NCBI GenBank assembly: GCA_002633315.1
Contig: NWBN01000018.1
Span: forward strand, 1-57,974
From: Bacteroidales bacterium Phil6
Lineage (GTDB): Bacteria > Bacteroidota > Bacteroidia > Bacteroidales > F082
Length of the DNA stretch: 57,974 bases
Direction of reading: 5' to 3'
Shown: one piece after another, positions 28,667 to 36,617 of the stretch
How positions within the stretch are numbered: the stretch's first letter is position 1
Layout of the letters: each line of letters starts with the position of its first letter
The notes under the pieces: generated by a model
Database searches by the model: none
Seen by the model: only the letters and a program-made list of their open reading frames with translations
Told to the model about the DNA's origin: nothing
Translations under genes and position numbers: made by a program

Positions 28667-29075
28667 TACAGATTTTTATGTTTATCTTAAATTGTAAATA
28701 CCTAATATTCATATAGATATGAAATTTCACATACAGACATTTTGCTGGCATTGTTGTATATTATGAGAGTTATACAGTAAAAATATGTAAATGATTGTTT
28801 AAATATTAAGATTGTATCATAGATGGGATATATACAGATATTTTTAGGCGTATATAAATTTAAATATTTATTATTCAGATGTATATAAAGTTTTACATAC
28901 AGATATTTTTGTGGCTTTAGATATTTAAAATATATAGTTATTAAACAACTACATAGAATAATTTTTTCAATAATAACAAGATGACCGATATTTGAGATGT
29001 ACAGATATTTTTAAGCATTAAAAAGTTTAAATATTTAATATTCAGATATATATAAAATTTTAAATACAGATTTTC
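28667..29075. repeat. phased TACAGA-box repeat array, block B (3 units)
   Basis: Same repeat as block A, better conserved. Box pairs start at 28667/28732, 28833/28898 and 29000/29065, i.e. exactly 65 nt apart within each unit and 166-167 nt between units. Intervening sequence is close to TTTAAATATTTAATATTC, then ATATATAAAATTTTA, then the second box. A TTTCAAT-type element lies 35 nt before the third unit (28965) and a TTTAAATATTAAG variant 35 nt before the second (28798). The block lies between the T9SS cargo promoter and the HMG-CoA reductase promoter and does not code for protein. Confidence 0.78.
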
Positions 29076-29296
29076 TATAGAAAATATACTTGTTTTTATA
29101 ATATAATAAATGTAATTTTTTCTTTTAAATAATATTTTTTGTTTTTATCGATGGTTTTTATATGTGATTTAGGATTAATATAATATGAATTGCTGATATT
29201 GGTAATAATGTCATTTTTAAATCAATGGTGAATAATGTTGAATGTTGTATATTTTTTACACTGAAAAAAATAAATGTCAGATAATGAAAAAATTAT

Positions 29297-29304
29297 TATT
29301 TTTG
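29297..29304 (+). promoter_or_regulatory. -7 promoter element for the mevalonate operon
   Basis: TATTTTTG matches TAnnTTTG. Transcription would begin near 29311, leaving a leader of about 88 nt before the ATG at 29399. No good -33 element is seen. Confidence 0.5.
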
Positions 29305-29398
29305 CAGTGAGATGCAAAATCAAGATGCGGTAAGACAAAATCAAGTTGGAGTTTATGTCTATTACGTTTTATCTTTGTTTTGCTTGACAATAAATATT

Positions 29399-30742
29399 AT
29401 GGATGAGAATAAACCCATAAGGAAAAGAGATAAGATAAAGAAAGGCTTTTCAAAGCTTTTGAAAGAAGACAAACTCAAGGCGGTTGCTGAGTATATAGAG
29501 AATCCCGGTGAGTTTATTTCTTTGTTGAAGAGTTTTTGGTATGCCGATCCGGTAAAACAGAAGCAGTTCGATGAGTTTAGCGAGAACACTATTTCCAATT
29601 TTCATATACCTTACGGTGTTTCGCCCAATGTGCTTATCAATGGTAAAAATTATGTCGTTCCTATGGTCATTGAGGAAAGTTCTGTTGTGGCAGCGGCATC
29701 TGCAGCAGCTAAATTCTGGAGTGAAAGAGGTGGATTTCATGCTGAAGTTGTCGATGTTAAGAAAATGGGGCAGGTCCATTTTTGCTGGAATGGCAGGAAA
29801 GAAGTGATAAAAGGGTTAATGCCCGATATCAGGAAAAAATTGCTTTCGGATGCTGAAGGCATAACCGTCAATATGAGGAGACGCGGCGGTGGAGTCGTGG
29901 ATATACAATTGGTGGATTTTACGGACAGGATGAAAAACTATTATCAGTTGCTTGTGTCATTCGACACTTGTAATTCTATGGGCGCAAATTTCATCAATTC
30001 AGTCCTTGAATCTTTTGCTCACAGTTTGCAGGATTTTTTTGCTTGTTGTAATGACTTGGAAGATAATGAACGCAGTGTTGAGATAGTTATGAGTATTTTG
30101 TCGAATTATACACCGGAGTGTAGGGTGCATGTTTGGGTACAATGTCCTGTTCATGCTTTCGATGGTGTTGACAGTCATCTCGGTGGAAGGGCTTTTGTAG
30201 ATAAATTCAAGAAGGCTGTTGACATTGCCCATATTGATGTATATCGTGCCACAACACATAATAAGGGAATATATAACGGTATCGATGCTGTAGTGATAGC
30301 TACGGGAAACGACTTCCGTGCCACTGAGGCTGCAGGGCATTCTTTTGCAGCTCGTAATGGTCATTATGAGAGTCTGTCTTCTGTTGAAATACAAGATGGC
30401 ATATTCATTTTCAGCCTTGAGGTGCCATTGGCTCTCGGTACAGTAGGTGGTCTTACCAAGTTGCATCCTCTTGCAAAAGAGTCTTTGGAACTGTTGGGCA
30501 ATCCTTCTGCCACTGAACTGATGACCATAGCAGCCACCATGGGACTTGCAAACAATTATGCAGCAGTCAAATCCCTGATAACAAGCGGGATACAGCAGGG
30601 ACACATGAAAATGCACCTTTCTAATATTCTCAATCAGTTGGGAGCTTCCGAAAAAGAGAAGTCTTTGGCATTATCATATTTCTCAGATGTCACAGTGAGT
30701 TATTCTGCTGTGGAAAGTTATCTCAAGACATTGAGAAAATAA
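29399..30742 (+). CDS. mvaA: hydroxymethylglutaryl-CoA reductase, degradative (class II) type
   Basis: Interconverts HMG-CoA and mevalonate. From MDENKPIRKR the 447-aa protein shows class II features: the substrate loop EESSVVAAASAAAKFW, the dinucleotide/fold segment NSMGANFINSVLE, the lysine region NKGIYNGIDAVVIATGNDFRA, and the C-terminal flap with catalytic His in GIQQGHMKMHLSNI. The frame extends 29 codons further upstream, but that part looks like leader sequence. It heads an operon with a GYDIA kinase, diphosphomevalonate decarboxylase and mevalonate kinase, so it works in the biosynthetic direction here. HMG-CoA synthase is not in the window. Confidence 0.95.
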   Translation: MDENKPIRKRDKIKKGFSKLLKEDKLKAVAEYIENPGEFISLLKSFWYADPVKQKQFDEFSENTISNFHIPYGVSPNVLINGKNYVVPMVIEESSVVAAASAAAKFWSERGGFHAEVVDVKKMGQVHFCWNGRKEVIKGLMPDIRKKLLSDAEGITVNMRRRGGGVVDIQLVDFTDRMKNYYQLLVSFDTCNSMGANFINSVLESFAHSLQDFFACCNDLEDNERSVEIVMSILSNYTPECRVHVWVQCPVHAFDGVDSHLGGRAFVDKFKKAVDIAHIDVYRATTHNKGIYNGIDAVVIATGNDFRATEAAGHSFAARNGHYESLSSVEIQDGIFIFSLEVPLALGTVGGLTKLHPLAKESLELLGNPSATELMTIAATMGLANNYAAVKSLITSGIQQGHMKMHLSNILNQLGASEKEKSLALSYFSDVTVSYSAVESYLKTLRK

Positions 30743-30759
30743 CATTTACAATATGTTTC

Positions 30760-31692
30760 ATGATGAATAGGTACAAATCCAACGGTAAATTGTTGTTGAC
30801 TGGGGAATATCTCGTCTTGCAAGGTGCTCTTGCCCTTGCCTTGCCCTTGAAAATAGGCCAAAGTCTTGATGTCAATGTGTTGGAAACCAATAACAATATC
30901 ATACATTGGGATGCTTATTCTCCAAAAGGGTTGTGGTTTTCTGCCATGTTGAACAAACACGACTTCAGCGTAAGAGGCTCGGACAATGTAGAGATGGCTT
31001 TTATGCTGAGTAAAATATTCAAGGCGGTGAAGAAGCAGAATGACTGTATTCTGAATGAAAGAGGTGATTATGACTTTGTCACTCGTCTCGATTTCGATCC
31101 GGAATGGGGTCTTGGCAGCAGTTCTACCTTGATATCCAATATGGCTATGTGGGCTGATATAGACCCTTACAAGTTGTTGCGTGATACTTTCGGTGGCTCC
31201 GGGTATGATATAGCATGTGCAAAAGCTTCAAAACCCATATTATATTATCTTGAACGTGGCGAAGCAAATTACCGTGAGATAGATTTCAACCCTCCTTTTG
31301 CTGATAATCTGTATTTTGTGTACCAGGGTCATAAACAAAAGACTTCCGTGGAAGTGTCTTATTTCAAGGAAAAACTGATGACTAACGATTTTGGCGATGA
31401 CATTTATACTGTCTCCGAGTTGAGTCTGTCTCTTCCCAATATTTGTGAATTGAAAGATTTTTGCAGTTTCATGGACATACATGAGGCTATTATGTCGAAT
31501 TGTTTGGAGCGTCCGGCCATTAAGACATTATTTCCGGATTTTGACGGCAGTCTTAAGTCTTTGGGAGCTTGGGGAGGCGACTTCTTCCTTGCCGCCACGG
31601 AGTTGTCTCATGATGGAGTGTTTTCTTATTTTCATAAAAAAGGCTTTGACATTATATTAAGGTACGATGATTTGGTACGTAACCTTGAATAA
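30760..31692 (+). CDS. GYDIA-family GHMP kinase, candidate phosphomevalonate kinase
   Basis: GHMP-fold small-molecule kinase (310 aa). The N-terminal GKLLLTGEYLVLQGALALA strand-helix, the ATP-binding PEWGLGSSSTLISN loop and the GGSGYDIACAKA segment define the GYDIA family, which occurs in Bacteroidota mevalonate clusters. The pathway needs a phosphomevalonate kinase between mevalonate kinase and the decarboxylase, and no canonical one is present, so this is the natural candidate; that is inference from context. Gap to the reductase gene is 17 nt. Translation may start at either of the two adjacent ATG codons. Confidence 0.88.
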   Translation: MMNRYKSNGKLLLTGEYLVLQGALALALPLKIGQSLDVNVLETNNNIIHWDAYSPKGLWFSAMLNKHDFSVRGSDNVEMAFMLSKIFKAVKKQNDCILNERGDYDFVTRLDFDPEWGLGSSSTLISNMAMWADIDPYKLLRDTFGGSGYDIACAKASKPILYYLERGEANYREIDFNPPFADNLYFVYQGHKQKTSVEVSYFKEKLMTNDFGDDIYTVSELSLSLPNICELKDFCSFMDIHEAIMSNCLERPAIKTLFPDFDGSLKSLGAWGGDFFLAATELSHDGVFSYFHKKGFDIILRYDDLVRNLE

Positions 31693-31788
31693 ATAAGTTT
31701 AGAATATATAATAATTTGCAACAATAGTCGTTACAATTAAGAATGGCATCATTTTTGTAAAGATGCTATGTGAAACTGAAAAAAATCT

Positions 31789-32811
31789 ATGAAGGAAAGG
31801 AGTAATGATCTGTTTGTTGTAACTAAAAGGAGTCCATCGAATATTGCCATAATAAAATATTGGGGAAAACATGGTAAACAGTTGCCGAACAATCCTTCTT
31901 TGAGTTTTACATTAACTCGTTGTTATACTGAAACAGAAATAAAATGTGAATATTGCGGGGATAATGTTTTGGATTTTTATTTTGAAGGTAAAGAAAATAC
32001 AATATTTAAAGACAAGATAAATAAATTTCTTGTTGACAACAAGCAATATTTTGGTTTCCTGGATGGTATGCATCTTGAAATAAGTAGTAGCAATTCCTTT
32101 CCACATTCTTCAGGTATAGCGTCGAGTGCATCATCCATGAGTGCATTGGTGATGTGTTTGTTGGAGATAGAAAAGATTGTCAATCATGATGATACATCCA
32201 TTGATTTGAACAAGGCATCGTTTTTGTCGCGTCTTGCTTCAGGAAGTGCGTCACGTTCCGTATATCCTGTTATGGCATTGTGGGGTGAGACACCTTCAGT
32301 GATAGGCAGCTCGGACGAGTTCGCCGTGTCTGTTGAAAACATGGTGGCTCCGATTTTCAAGACTTATCATGACAGCATATTGATAGTAAGTTCCAAAGAG
32401 AAAAGTATTTCAAGTCGTTTGGGGCATTCTCTTATGGACAATCATCCTTGTGCCGCATCACGTTATGAGAAGGCACGTCATAATACCGAAGTGCTGATTC
32501 GTGCATTGCAGCAAGGCGATATTGATACTTTCATCGAGATTGCCGAATCCGAGGCACTTCAGCTTCATGAGTTGATGCATACCTCTAATCCTCCTTTTGA
32601 TCTTATGATGCCGGAAACGATGAAGATTATTGAGGCAGTGAGACATTATCGTACTTGTTGCAATATACCTTTGTGTTTTACACTTGATGCAGGTCCTAAT
32701 GTGCATCTGCTTTATCCCGACAGTGTCGCCGATGATGTCGTTGACTTCATAAAAAAGGACCTTGTCAAATATTGTGTTGATAATAAATGGATTGATGATA
32801 TAGTTGGATGA
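31789..32811 (+). CDS. mvaD: diphosphomevalonate decarboxylase
   Basis: ATP-dependent decarboxylation of mevalonate diphosphate to isopentenyl diphosphate, the last step of the classical pathway. The 340-aa protein carries the family signatures SNIAIIKYWGKHG near the N-terminus, the phosphate-binding SSNSFPHSSGIASSASS loop and RLASGSASRSVYPVMALWGE. The catalytic Asp is expected in the TLDAGPNVHLLYP segment. It overlaps the mevalonate kinase start by 4 nt. The 97-nt gap before it contains no clear promoter, so it is probably read from the reductase promoter. Confidence 0.94.
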   Translation: MKERSNDLFVVTKRSPSNIAIIKYWGKHGKQLPNNPSLSFTLTRCYTETEIKCEYCGDNVLDFYFEGKENTIFKDKINKFLVDNKQYFGFLDGMHLEISSSNSFPHSSGIASSASSMSALVMCLLEIEKIVNHDDTSIDLNKASFLSRLASGSASRSVYPVMALWGETPSVIGSSDEFAVSVENMVAPIFKTYHDSILIVSSKEKSISSRLGHSLMDNHPCAASRYEKARHNTEVLIRALQQGDIDTFIEIAESEALQLHELMHTSNPPFDLMMPETMKIIEAVRHYRTCCNIPLCFTLDAGPNVHLLYPDSVADDVVDFIKKDLVKYCVDNKWIDDIVG

Positions 32812-33716
32812 TTATGGAAAGCAGGGTTTATCATGGTAAAGTGATTTTGTTCGGTGAATATTCTATGATTTTTGGTTCACCGGCTTTGCTGATGCCCTAT
32901 TATCCTTCTTCGGCACGCTGGCAATATGCAGAGGACAGTAATGATGAATTTGCTATGAGTTCAAATAGATCTCTATATGACTTTTTATCATATCTTATTG
33001 AAAATGAAGATGTTAATTCTGTTTTGGACTTGATGGCATTTAAAAAAGATTTGGATGAAGGTTTATATTTCGATTCAAATATTCCGTACGGATATGGCGT
33101 GGGTAGTTCTGGGGCTTTGACAGCAGCTGTTTATGACCGTTATTGCATTGATAAGTCTGATGATAATGTATTGCTCAGGTCTTTATTTGCATCTATGGAG
33201 AATTGTTTCCATTCTACAAGTTCAGGCTTGGATCCCATGCAGTGCTATTATGGCAGACCATTTGTAATAAATGAAGATAAGTCGTTGACAATGTTGGAGA
33301 AAAATTTTATGCCAGATGATGTGCATGTCTTTCTTTTGGATAGTAAAGTGAAAAGCAATACAGGAAAACTTGTATCATATTTTAGGGAAAGGTATGCAGA
33401 TAAAGGTTTCTACGTTGATTTTCAACGTTTATATTATCCTTACGTAGAGAAGTGCATTACTTCTTTAGTTAATGGAAACAGTAAAGATTTTTATGAGAAC
33501 TTATCTGTGTTGTCATATTATCAGACGGTTATGATGCGTCCCATGATTCCTGACAGTATGATGCCATATTTTTCTTCTCGAATAGAGACTGAGCATTTTC
33601 AAGTTAAGATTTGTGGTTCCGGAGGGGGAGGTTTCTTGCTTGGTTTTGCTGATGACAAAAATAAAGTGAATTGTTTAATGAACAAAAATACTGAAAAAAT
33701 TATTTGGTTAATGTAA
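32808..33716 (+). CDS. mevalonate kinase-like GHMP kinase
   Basis: Phosphorylates mevalonate. The 302-aa protein has the N-terminal GHMP strand VYHGKVILFGEYSMIFGSPA, the ATP loop NIPYGYGVGSSGALTAAVY, the STSSGLDPMQCYYG segment carrying the catalytic Asp, and the C-terminal KICGSGGGGFLLGF glycine motif. Bacteroidota homologues at this position are annotated as mevalonate kinase. Its start overlaps mvaD by 4 nt, indicating translational coupling. The DNA here is slightly more AT-rich than in mvaD. Confidence 0.87.
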   Translation: MIMESRVYHGKVILFGEYSMIFGSPALLMPYYPSSARWQYAEDSNDEFAMSSNRSLYDFLSYLIENEDVNSVLDLMAFKKDLDEGLYFDSNIPYGYGVGSSGALTAAVYDRYCIDKSDDNVLLRSLFASMENCFHSTSSGLDPMQCYYGRPFVINEDKSLTMLEKNFMPDDVHVFLLDSKVKSNTGKLVSYFRERYADKGFYVDFQRLYYPYVEKCITSLVNGNSKDFYENLSVLSYYQTVMMRPMIPDSMMPYFSSRIETEHFQVKICGSGGGGFLLGFADDKNKVNCLMNKNTEKIIWLM

Positions 33717-33728
33717 AATTAAAAAACT

Positions 33729-34157
33729 ATGAAAAGAAAACTTTTAACAATGGCGTTGCTCCTTGCGTTGGGTTTTGTTTCTCAAGCTAAGGACATCAAA
33801 GTGACAATCAATGATTTACCTGCAAAAGCACGTGAATTCATCACTACGTATTTCGCAAAACAAAATGTGGTATCTATCATGAAGGATATTGAAGATAATG
33901 AATTTACAGTGCGTTTCGATGATAATACCAAGATAGAGTTTGACAGAAGAGGAGAATGGCTCGAAGTAAGCAACAAGATCGATTGTTTAACGACAGCATT
34001 CCTTGTTCCTCAAATTACTGATTATATTGAGACCAATCATCCTGGTTATTGTGTAAATGAGATTGACAAGGAAAGAAGCAAGGTAAAAATAGATCTTGAC
34101 AACAATATGGAACTCGTTTTCAGACTTACAGGTGAGTTCTTGTATTATGATGATTGA
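33729..34157 (+). CDS. PepSY-like periplasmic protein
   Basis: The 142-aa precursor has a signal peptide (MKRKLLTMALLLALGFVSQA) and two PepSY-like repeats of about 60 residues each. The first has LPAKAREFITTYFAKQNVVS then YTVRFDD-type strands; the second has VPQITDYIETNHPGYCVNEI then VELVFRLTGEFL-type strands. Proteins of this kind are abundant and usually of unknown function in Bacteroidota, proposed to bind or inhibit other periplasmic proteins. It follows mevalonate kinase by 12 nt and ends at a bidirectional terminator, so it is the last gene of the mevalonate operon or nearly so. Confidence 0.85.
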   Translation: MKRKLLTMALLLALGFVSQAKDIKVTINDLPAKAREFITTYFAKQNVVSIMKDIEDNEFTVRFDDNTKIEFDRRGEWLEVSNKIDCLTTAFLVPQITDYIETNHPGYCVNEIDKERSKVKIDLDNNMELVFRLTGEFLYYDD

Positions 34158-34177
34158 TTAGTATTTGAATGATTCTT

Positions 34178-34213
34178 AAAAAACTGTTAATTGTTGACAA
34201 TTAACAGTTTTTT
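34178..34213. terminator. bidirectional terminator between the PepSY-like gene and ktrA-like gene
   Basis: A 16-bp perfect stem (34178-34193 with 34198-34213; core ACTGTTAATTG/CAATTAACAGT) with a TTGA loop and eight T on the + strand. The A-run on the left arm makes it work on the minus strand too. It lies between convergent genes, 21 nt and 1 nt from their stops. Confidence 0.9.
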
Positions 34214-34627
34214 TTATCTTCTTTTTATATCGCTTGAAAATTTTTCAGCGAATATACGTGCTGCATAACATTCCGGGATGAAAATTTTTTCAATGTTCAT
34301 AGCTCCGAGTATAGATTGATGAGTTTCGTCTAAAGCGCGGGCATAGATTCTTTTAACTGATAATTCTTTCAGTGCTGCTACAGTGCGCAAGGAAGAATCC
34401 ATACTTTGTCCTATCGCTACTATAGCGCAATCTATTTCATCTAATGGCAATGCTTTCAATGAAGACCGTTCTGTTGCATCTAAAATATAGGCAAGCGATA
34501 TTCTGTCTTTTATATTGTCCACAATATGTTCATTATTATCAACACCAATTACTTCATGACCTTTGTCGATTAATTCTTCAGCAAGAGTTTTGCCAAAATT
34601 ACCTAAGCCTATTATTAAATATTTCAT
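34214..34627 (-). CDS. KtrA/TrkA-type K+ channel regulatory subunit, RCK_N domain only
   Basis: Peripheral NAD/ATP-binding subunit that gates the TrkH/KtrB channel encoded just upstream (gap 10 nt). The 137-aa product is a single Rossmann-like RCK_N domain: YLIIGLGNFGKTLAEEL (GxGxxG), the acidic VIGVDNN strand end, DATERSSLKAL and VKRIYARALDETH. Standard KtrA (about 220 aa) continues with an RCK_C domain for ligand sensing; here the protein ends in SSDIKRR and the bidirectional terminator follows immediately. No RCK_C sequence remains downstream in any frame. The protein is either a natural short form or a 3' truncation. Confidence 0.87.
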   Translation of the reverse strand: MKYLIIGLGNFGKTLAEELIDKGHEVIGVDNNEHIVDNIKDRISLAYILDATERSSLKALPLDEIDCAIVAIGQSMDSSLRTVAALKELSVKRIYARALDETHQSILGAMNIEKIFIPECYAARIFAEKFSSDIKRR

Positions 34628-34637
34628 ATCGTTTTAT

Positions 34638-36458
34638 TTAGTTAATGATAACATTGTCTTTGGGATAACGGTATTTGGTATTGCCTTTTTGTTGAATGAC
34701 GCTCATCAGGATAGTGATAAGACTGACACGACCAATAAACATTAGCACCGACATTATTACCTTGCTGTTGTCAGCCAAGAGTGGTGTTATGTTAAGGCTG
34801 GATCCTACAGTGCAATAAGCAGATATAGTTTCAAAAAGAAGACCTTTAGGGGAGATTTCAGGTTCCATGGCTACAAGTATAAGGAAGAATAGGATGATTG
34901 TTATCAAAGATCCGAAAATAGTAGCCGAGGCACGTCGCACTGACTCTGCCGAGATTTCTCTGTTGAATAATGTTACAGATGTTCTTCCTCGTATTACTGA
35001 GAAGAAATTAGAAATGGCGACAGCAAAAGTATTGACTTTTATACCACCTGCTGTTGATTGAGACCCTCCGCCGATCCACATCAAAACAGAATATACTATG
35101 ATAGTAAGCAATGAGAAATGGGTTAGATCCACACTGTTGAAACCTGCGGTTCTCGGTGTTACAGAGTTGAAAAAAGATTGTACTATCTTGTCTTCGAAGT
35201 CCATGTGGACAAAGGCATTATTCCATTCTAAAATTGCAATTATTATAGTACCGAAAACTATCAAAATGGATGTCGTTACTATGACAATCTTAGTGTTGAT
35301 GTTTGTAAGATGCTGATAACGAATTTGTTTATAGTTTTTCTTGAATAATTTCATCCAAAAACTCTTAATATGAAACACAATGACATTTTTGAAGTTTACC
35401 AAAATGGGAAATCCTATTCCACCTAATATAATCAATATGGAAATGATGATATAAAACCAGTTGTGATCATATAAAATCGCCGGGTTGCCGAGGTTGCCTG
35501 TCAGAGTAGAGAATCCTGCATTGCAGAAAGCAGAGACTGCATGAAATACAGAAAAGAAAATCTCTTCATTAATGGTCATGTTCATGGTAGAATGTATGCT
35601 GATCCATATCAGCAGAGCTCCTACGGCTTCAATGGTAAAGGTGAAAATGAGAATGTTAAGCAGTGTTGAGATAAGAGAACCGAATGCATCCGACCCCACC
35701 ATATCGCGTAATGCAAATTGGTTGTATAGACTTGTGCTACCCATGAAGAAAAGAGCAAAGAAACTCGTTATCGTCATTACGCCAAGTCCGCCTATTTGAA
35801 TCAATAACATGATAACTATTTGACCTTCAAGGGTGAAAGTTTGAGCCAAATCGATTGGTGACAACCCTGTTACGCAAACGGCGCTTGTTGACACAAAGAG
35901 TGCATCAGCCAATGGTAATCTAAAATGTTCGATTGTAGAACGTGGCAATAATAATAATAAGGTGCCGAAGAAAATTATTAGAGCAAAACCAGCGACCAAT
36001 AATAATGCCGGATTTGTTTTTTTATTGATAAAATTGACAACGCCTTTGCTGACGTTAAGAACAGCAAAAATACCTATCAATGCAACGATGAAATATTTGC
36101 TTTTCAAAAAGTTCCATATTACAAACCATGATGATGTCTCTGTGACATTGACAAATTTTGCTATCAAGGACAAGTAAAACATTATTCCAAGCATAATGGT
36201 AAGGAAAATAGCTTTTCTTGTTATTTCTGTCCATGTCAAAATAAGTCTCCCGGTAAAGACAATTAAATAAAACCACCACGTAAAATTATATATCTTACTG
36301 ATATACAATGCTTCTGTTTCGTTAAGGACAAAACCATAATCGACGACGGCAGTACCTATTAATACTACAGAGACGAGGAATACCAATAAATCTATCCAAA
36401 ACTTTATACTTTTTTGAATCTTTTCAGGTATTTTGTTCGCTAATATGGTGTTTAACAT
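34638..36458 (-). CDS. TrkH/KtrB-family potassium channel subunit
   Basis: Inner-membrane K+ translocating subunit (606 aa). After an N-terminal stretch of extra helices, about residues 1-160, the four M1-P-M2 repeats follow, with filter-like segments STSAVCVTGLSPIDLAQT, SAFCNAGFSTL, VTPRTAGFNSVDL and SAYCTVGSSLN. The mobile gate region around GGGSQSTAGGIKVNTFAV is intact. The extra N-terminal helices are typical of Bacteroidota forms. It is paired with the RCK protein 10 nt downstream. The sodium or proton coupling cannot be read from sequence. Confidence 0.92.
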   Translation of the reverse strand: MLNTILANKIPEKIQKSIKFWIDLLVFLVSVVLIGTAVVDYGFVLNETEALYISKIYNFTWWFYLIVFTGRLILTWTEITRKAIFLTIMLGIMFYLSLIAKFVNVTETSSWFVIWNFLKSKYFIVALIGIFAVLNVSKGVVNFINKKTNPALLLVAGFALIIFFGTLLLLLPRSTIEHFRLPLADALFVSTSAVCVTGLSPIDLAQTFTLEGQIVIMLLIQIGGLGVMTITSFFALFFMGSTSLYNQFALRDMVGSDAFGSLISTLLNILIFTFTIEAVGALLIWISIHSTMNMTINEEIFFSVFHAVSAFCNAGFSTLTGNLGNPAILYDHNWFYIIISILIILGGIGFPILVNFKNVIVFHIKSFWMKLFKKNYKQIRYQHLTNINTKIVIVTTSILIVFGTIIIAILEWNNAFVHMDFEDKIVQSFFNSVTPRTAGFNSVDLTHFSLLTIIVYSVLMWIGGGSQSTAGGIKVNTFAVAISNFFSVIRGRTSVTLFNREISAESVRRASATIFGSLITIILFFLILVAMEPEISPKGLLFETISAYCTVGSSLNITPLLADNSKVIMSVLMFIGRVSLITILMSVIQQKGNTKYRYPKDNVIIN

Positions 36459-36592
36459 TTGTTATATTTTATGTTGCAAAAATATCAAAATATTTTTCTC
36501 AGCAATTGTTTTTGCTTTAATATATCATATATCATACGCCAAAATCATGCCGCAATTGCTGTTAAATAGTTGAAGATAAAAACTTATAATGC

Positions 36593-36617
36593 TAAAATAT
36601 AGATTATCAATAATATA
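36593..36617. repeat. 25-nt exact repeat, copy 2
   Basis: Identical to 5631-5655. This copy overlaps the last codons of the LRR gene, which end in Tyr-Tyr-stop. Confidence 0.6.

Noticed and set aside
26355..29075. Phased repeat blocks as a CRISPR array
   Set aside because: Repeats are diverged and the sequence between boxes is itself repeated, with no unique spacers, and no cas genes are nearby.
26355..29075. Phased repeats as repeated protein-coding segments on the minus strand
   Set aside because: Several units translate to similar Tyr/Leu/Lys-rich peptides, but box spacing varies between 64 and 66 nt, stops interrupt units such as 26869-26945, and the composition is what AT-rich repeats give by default.
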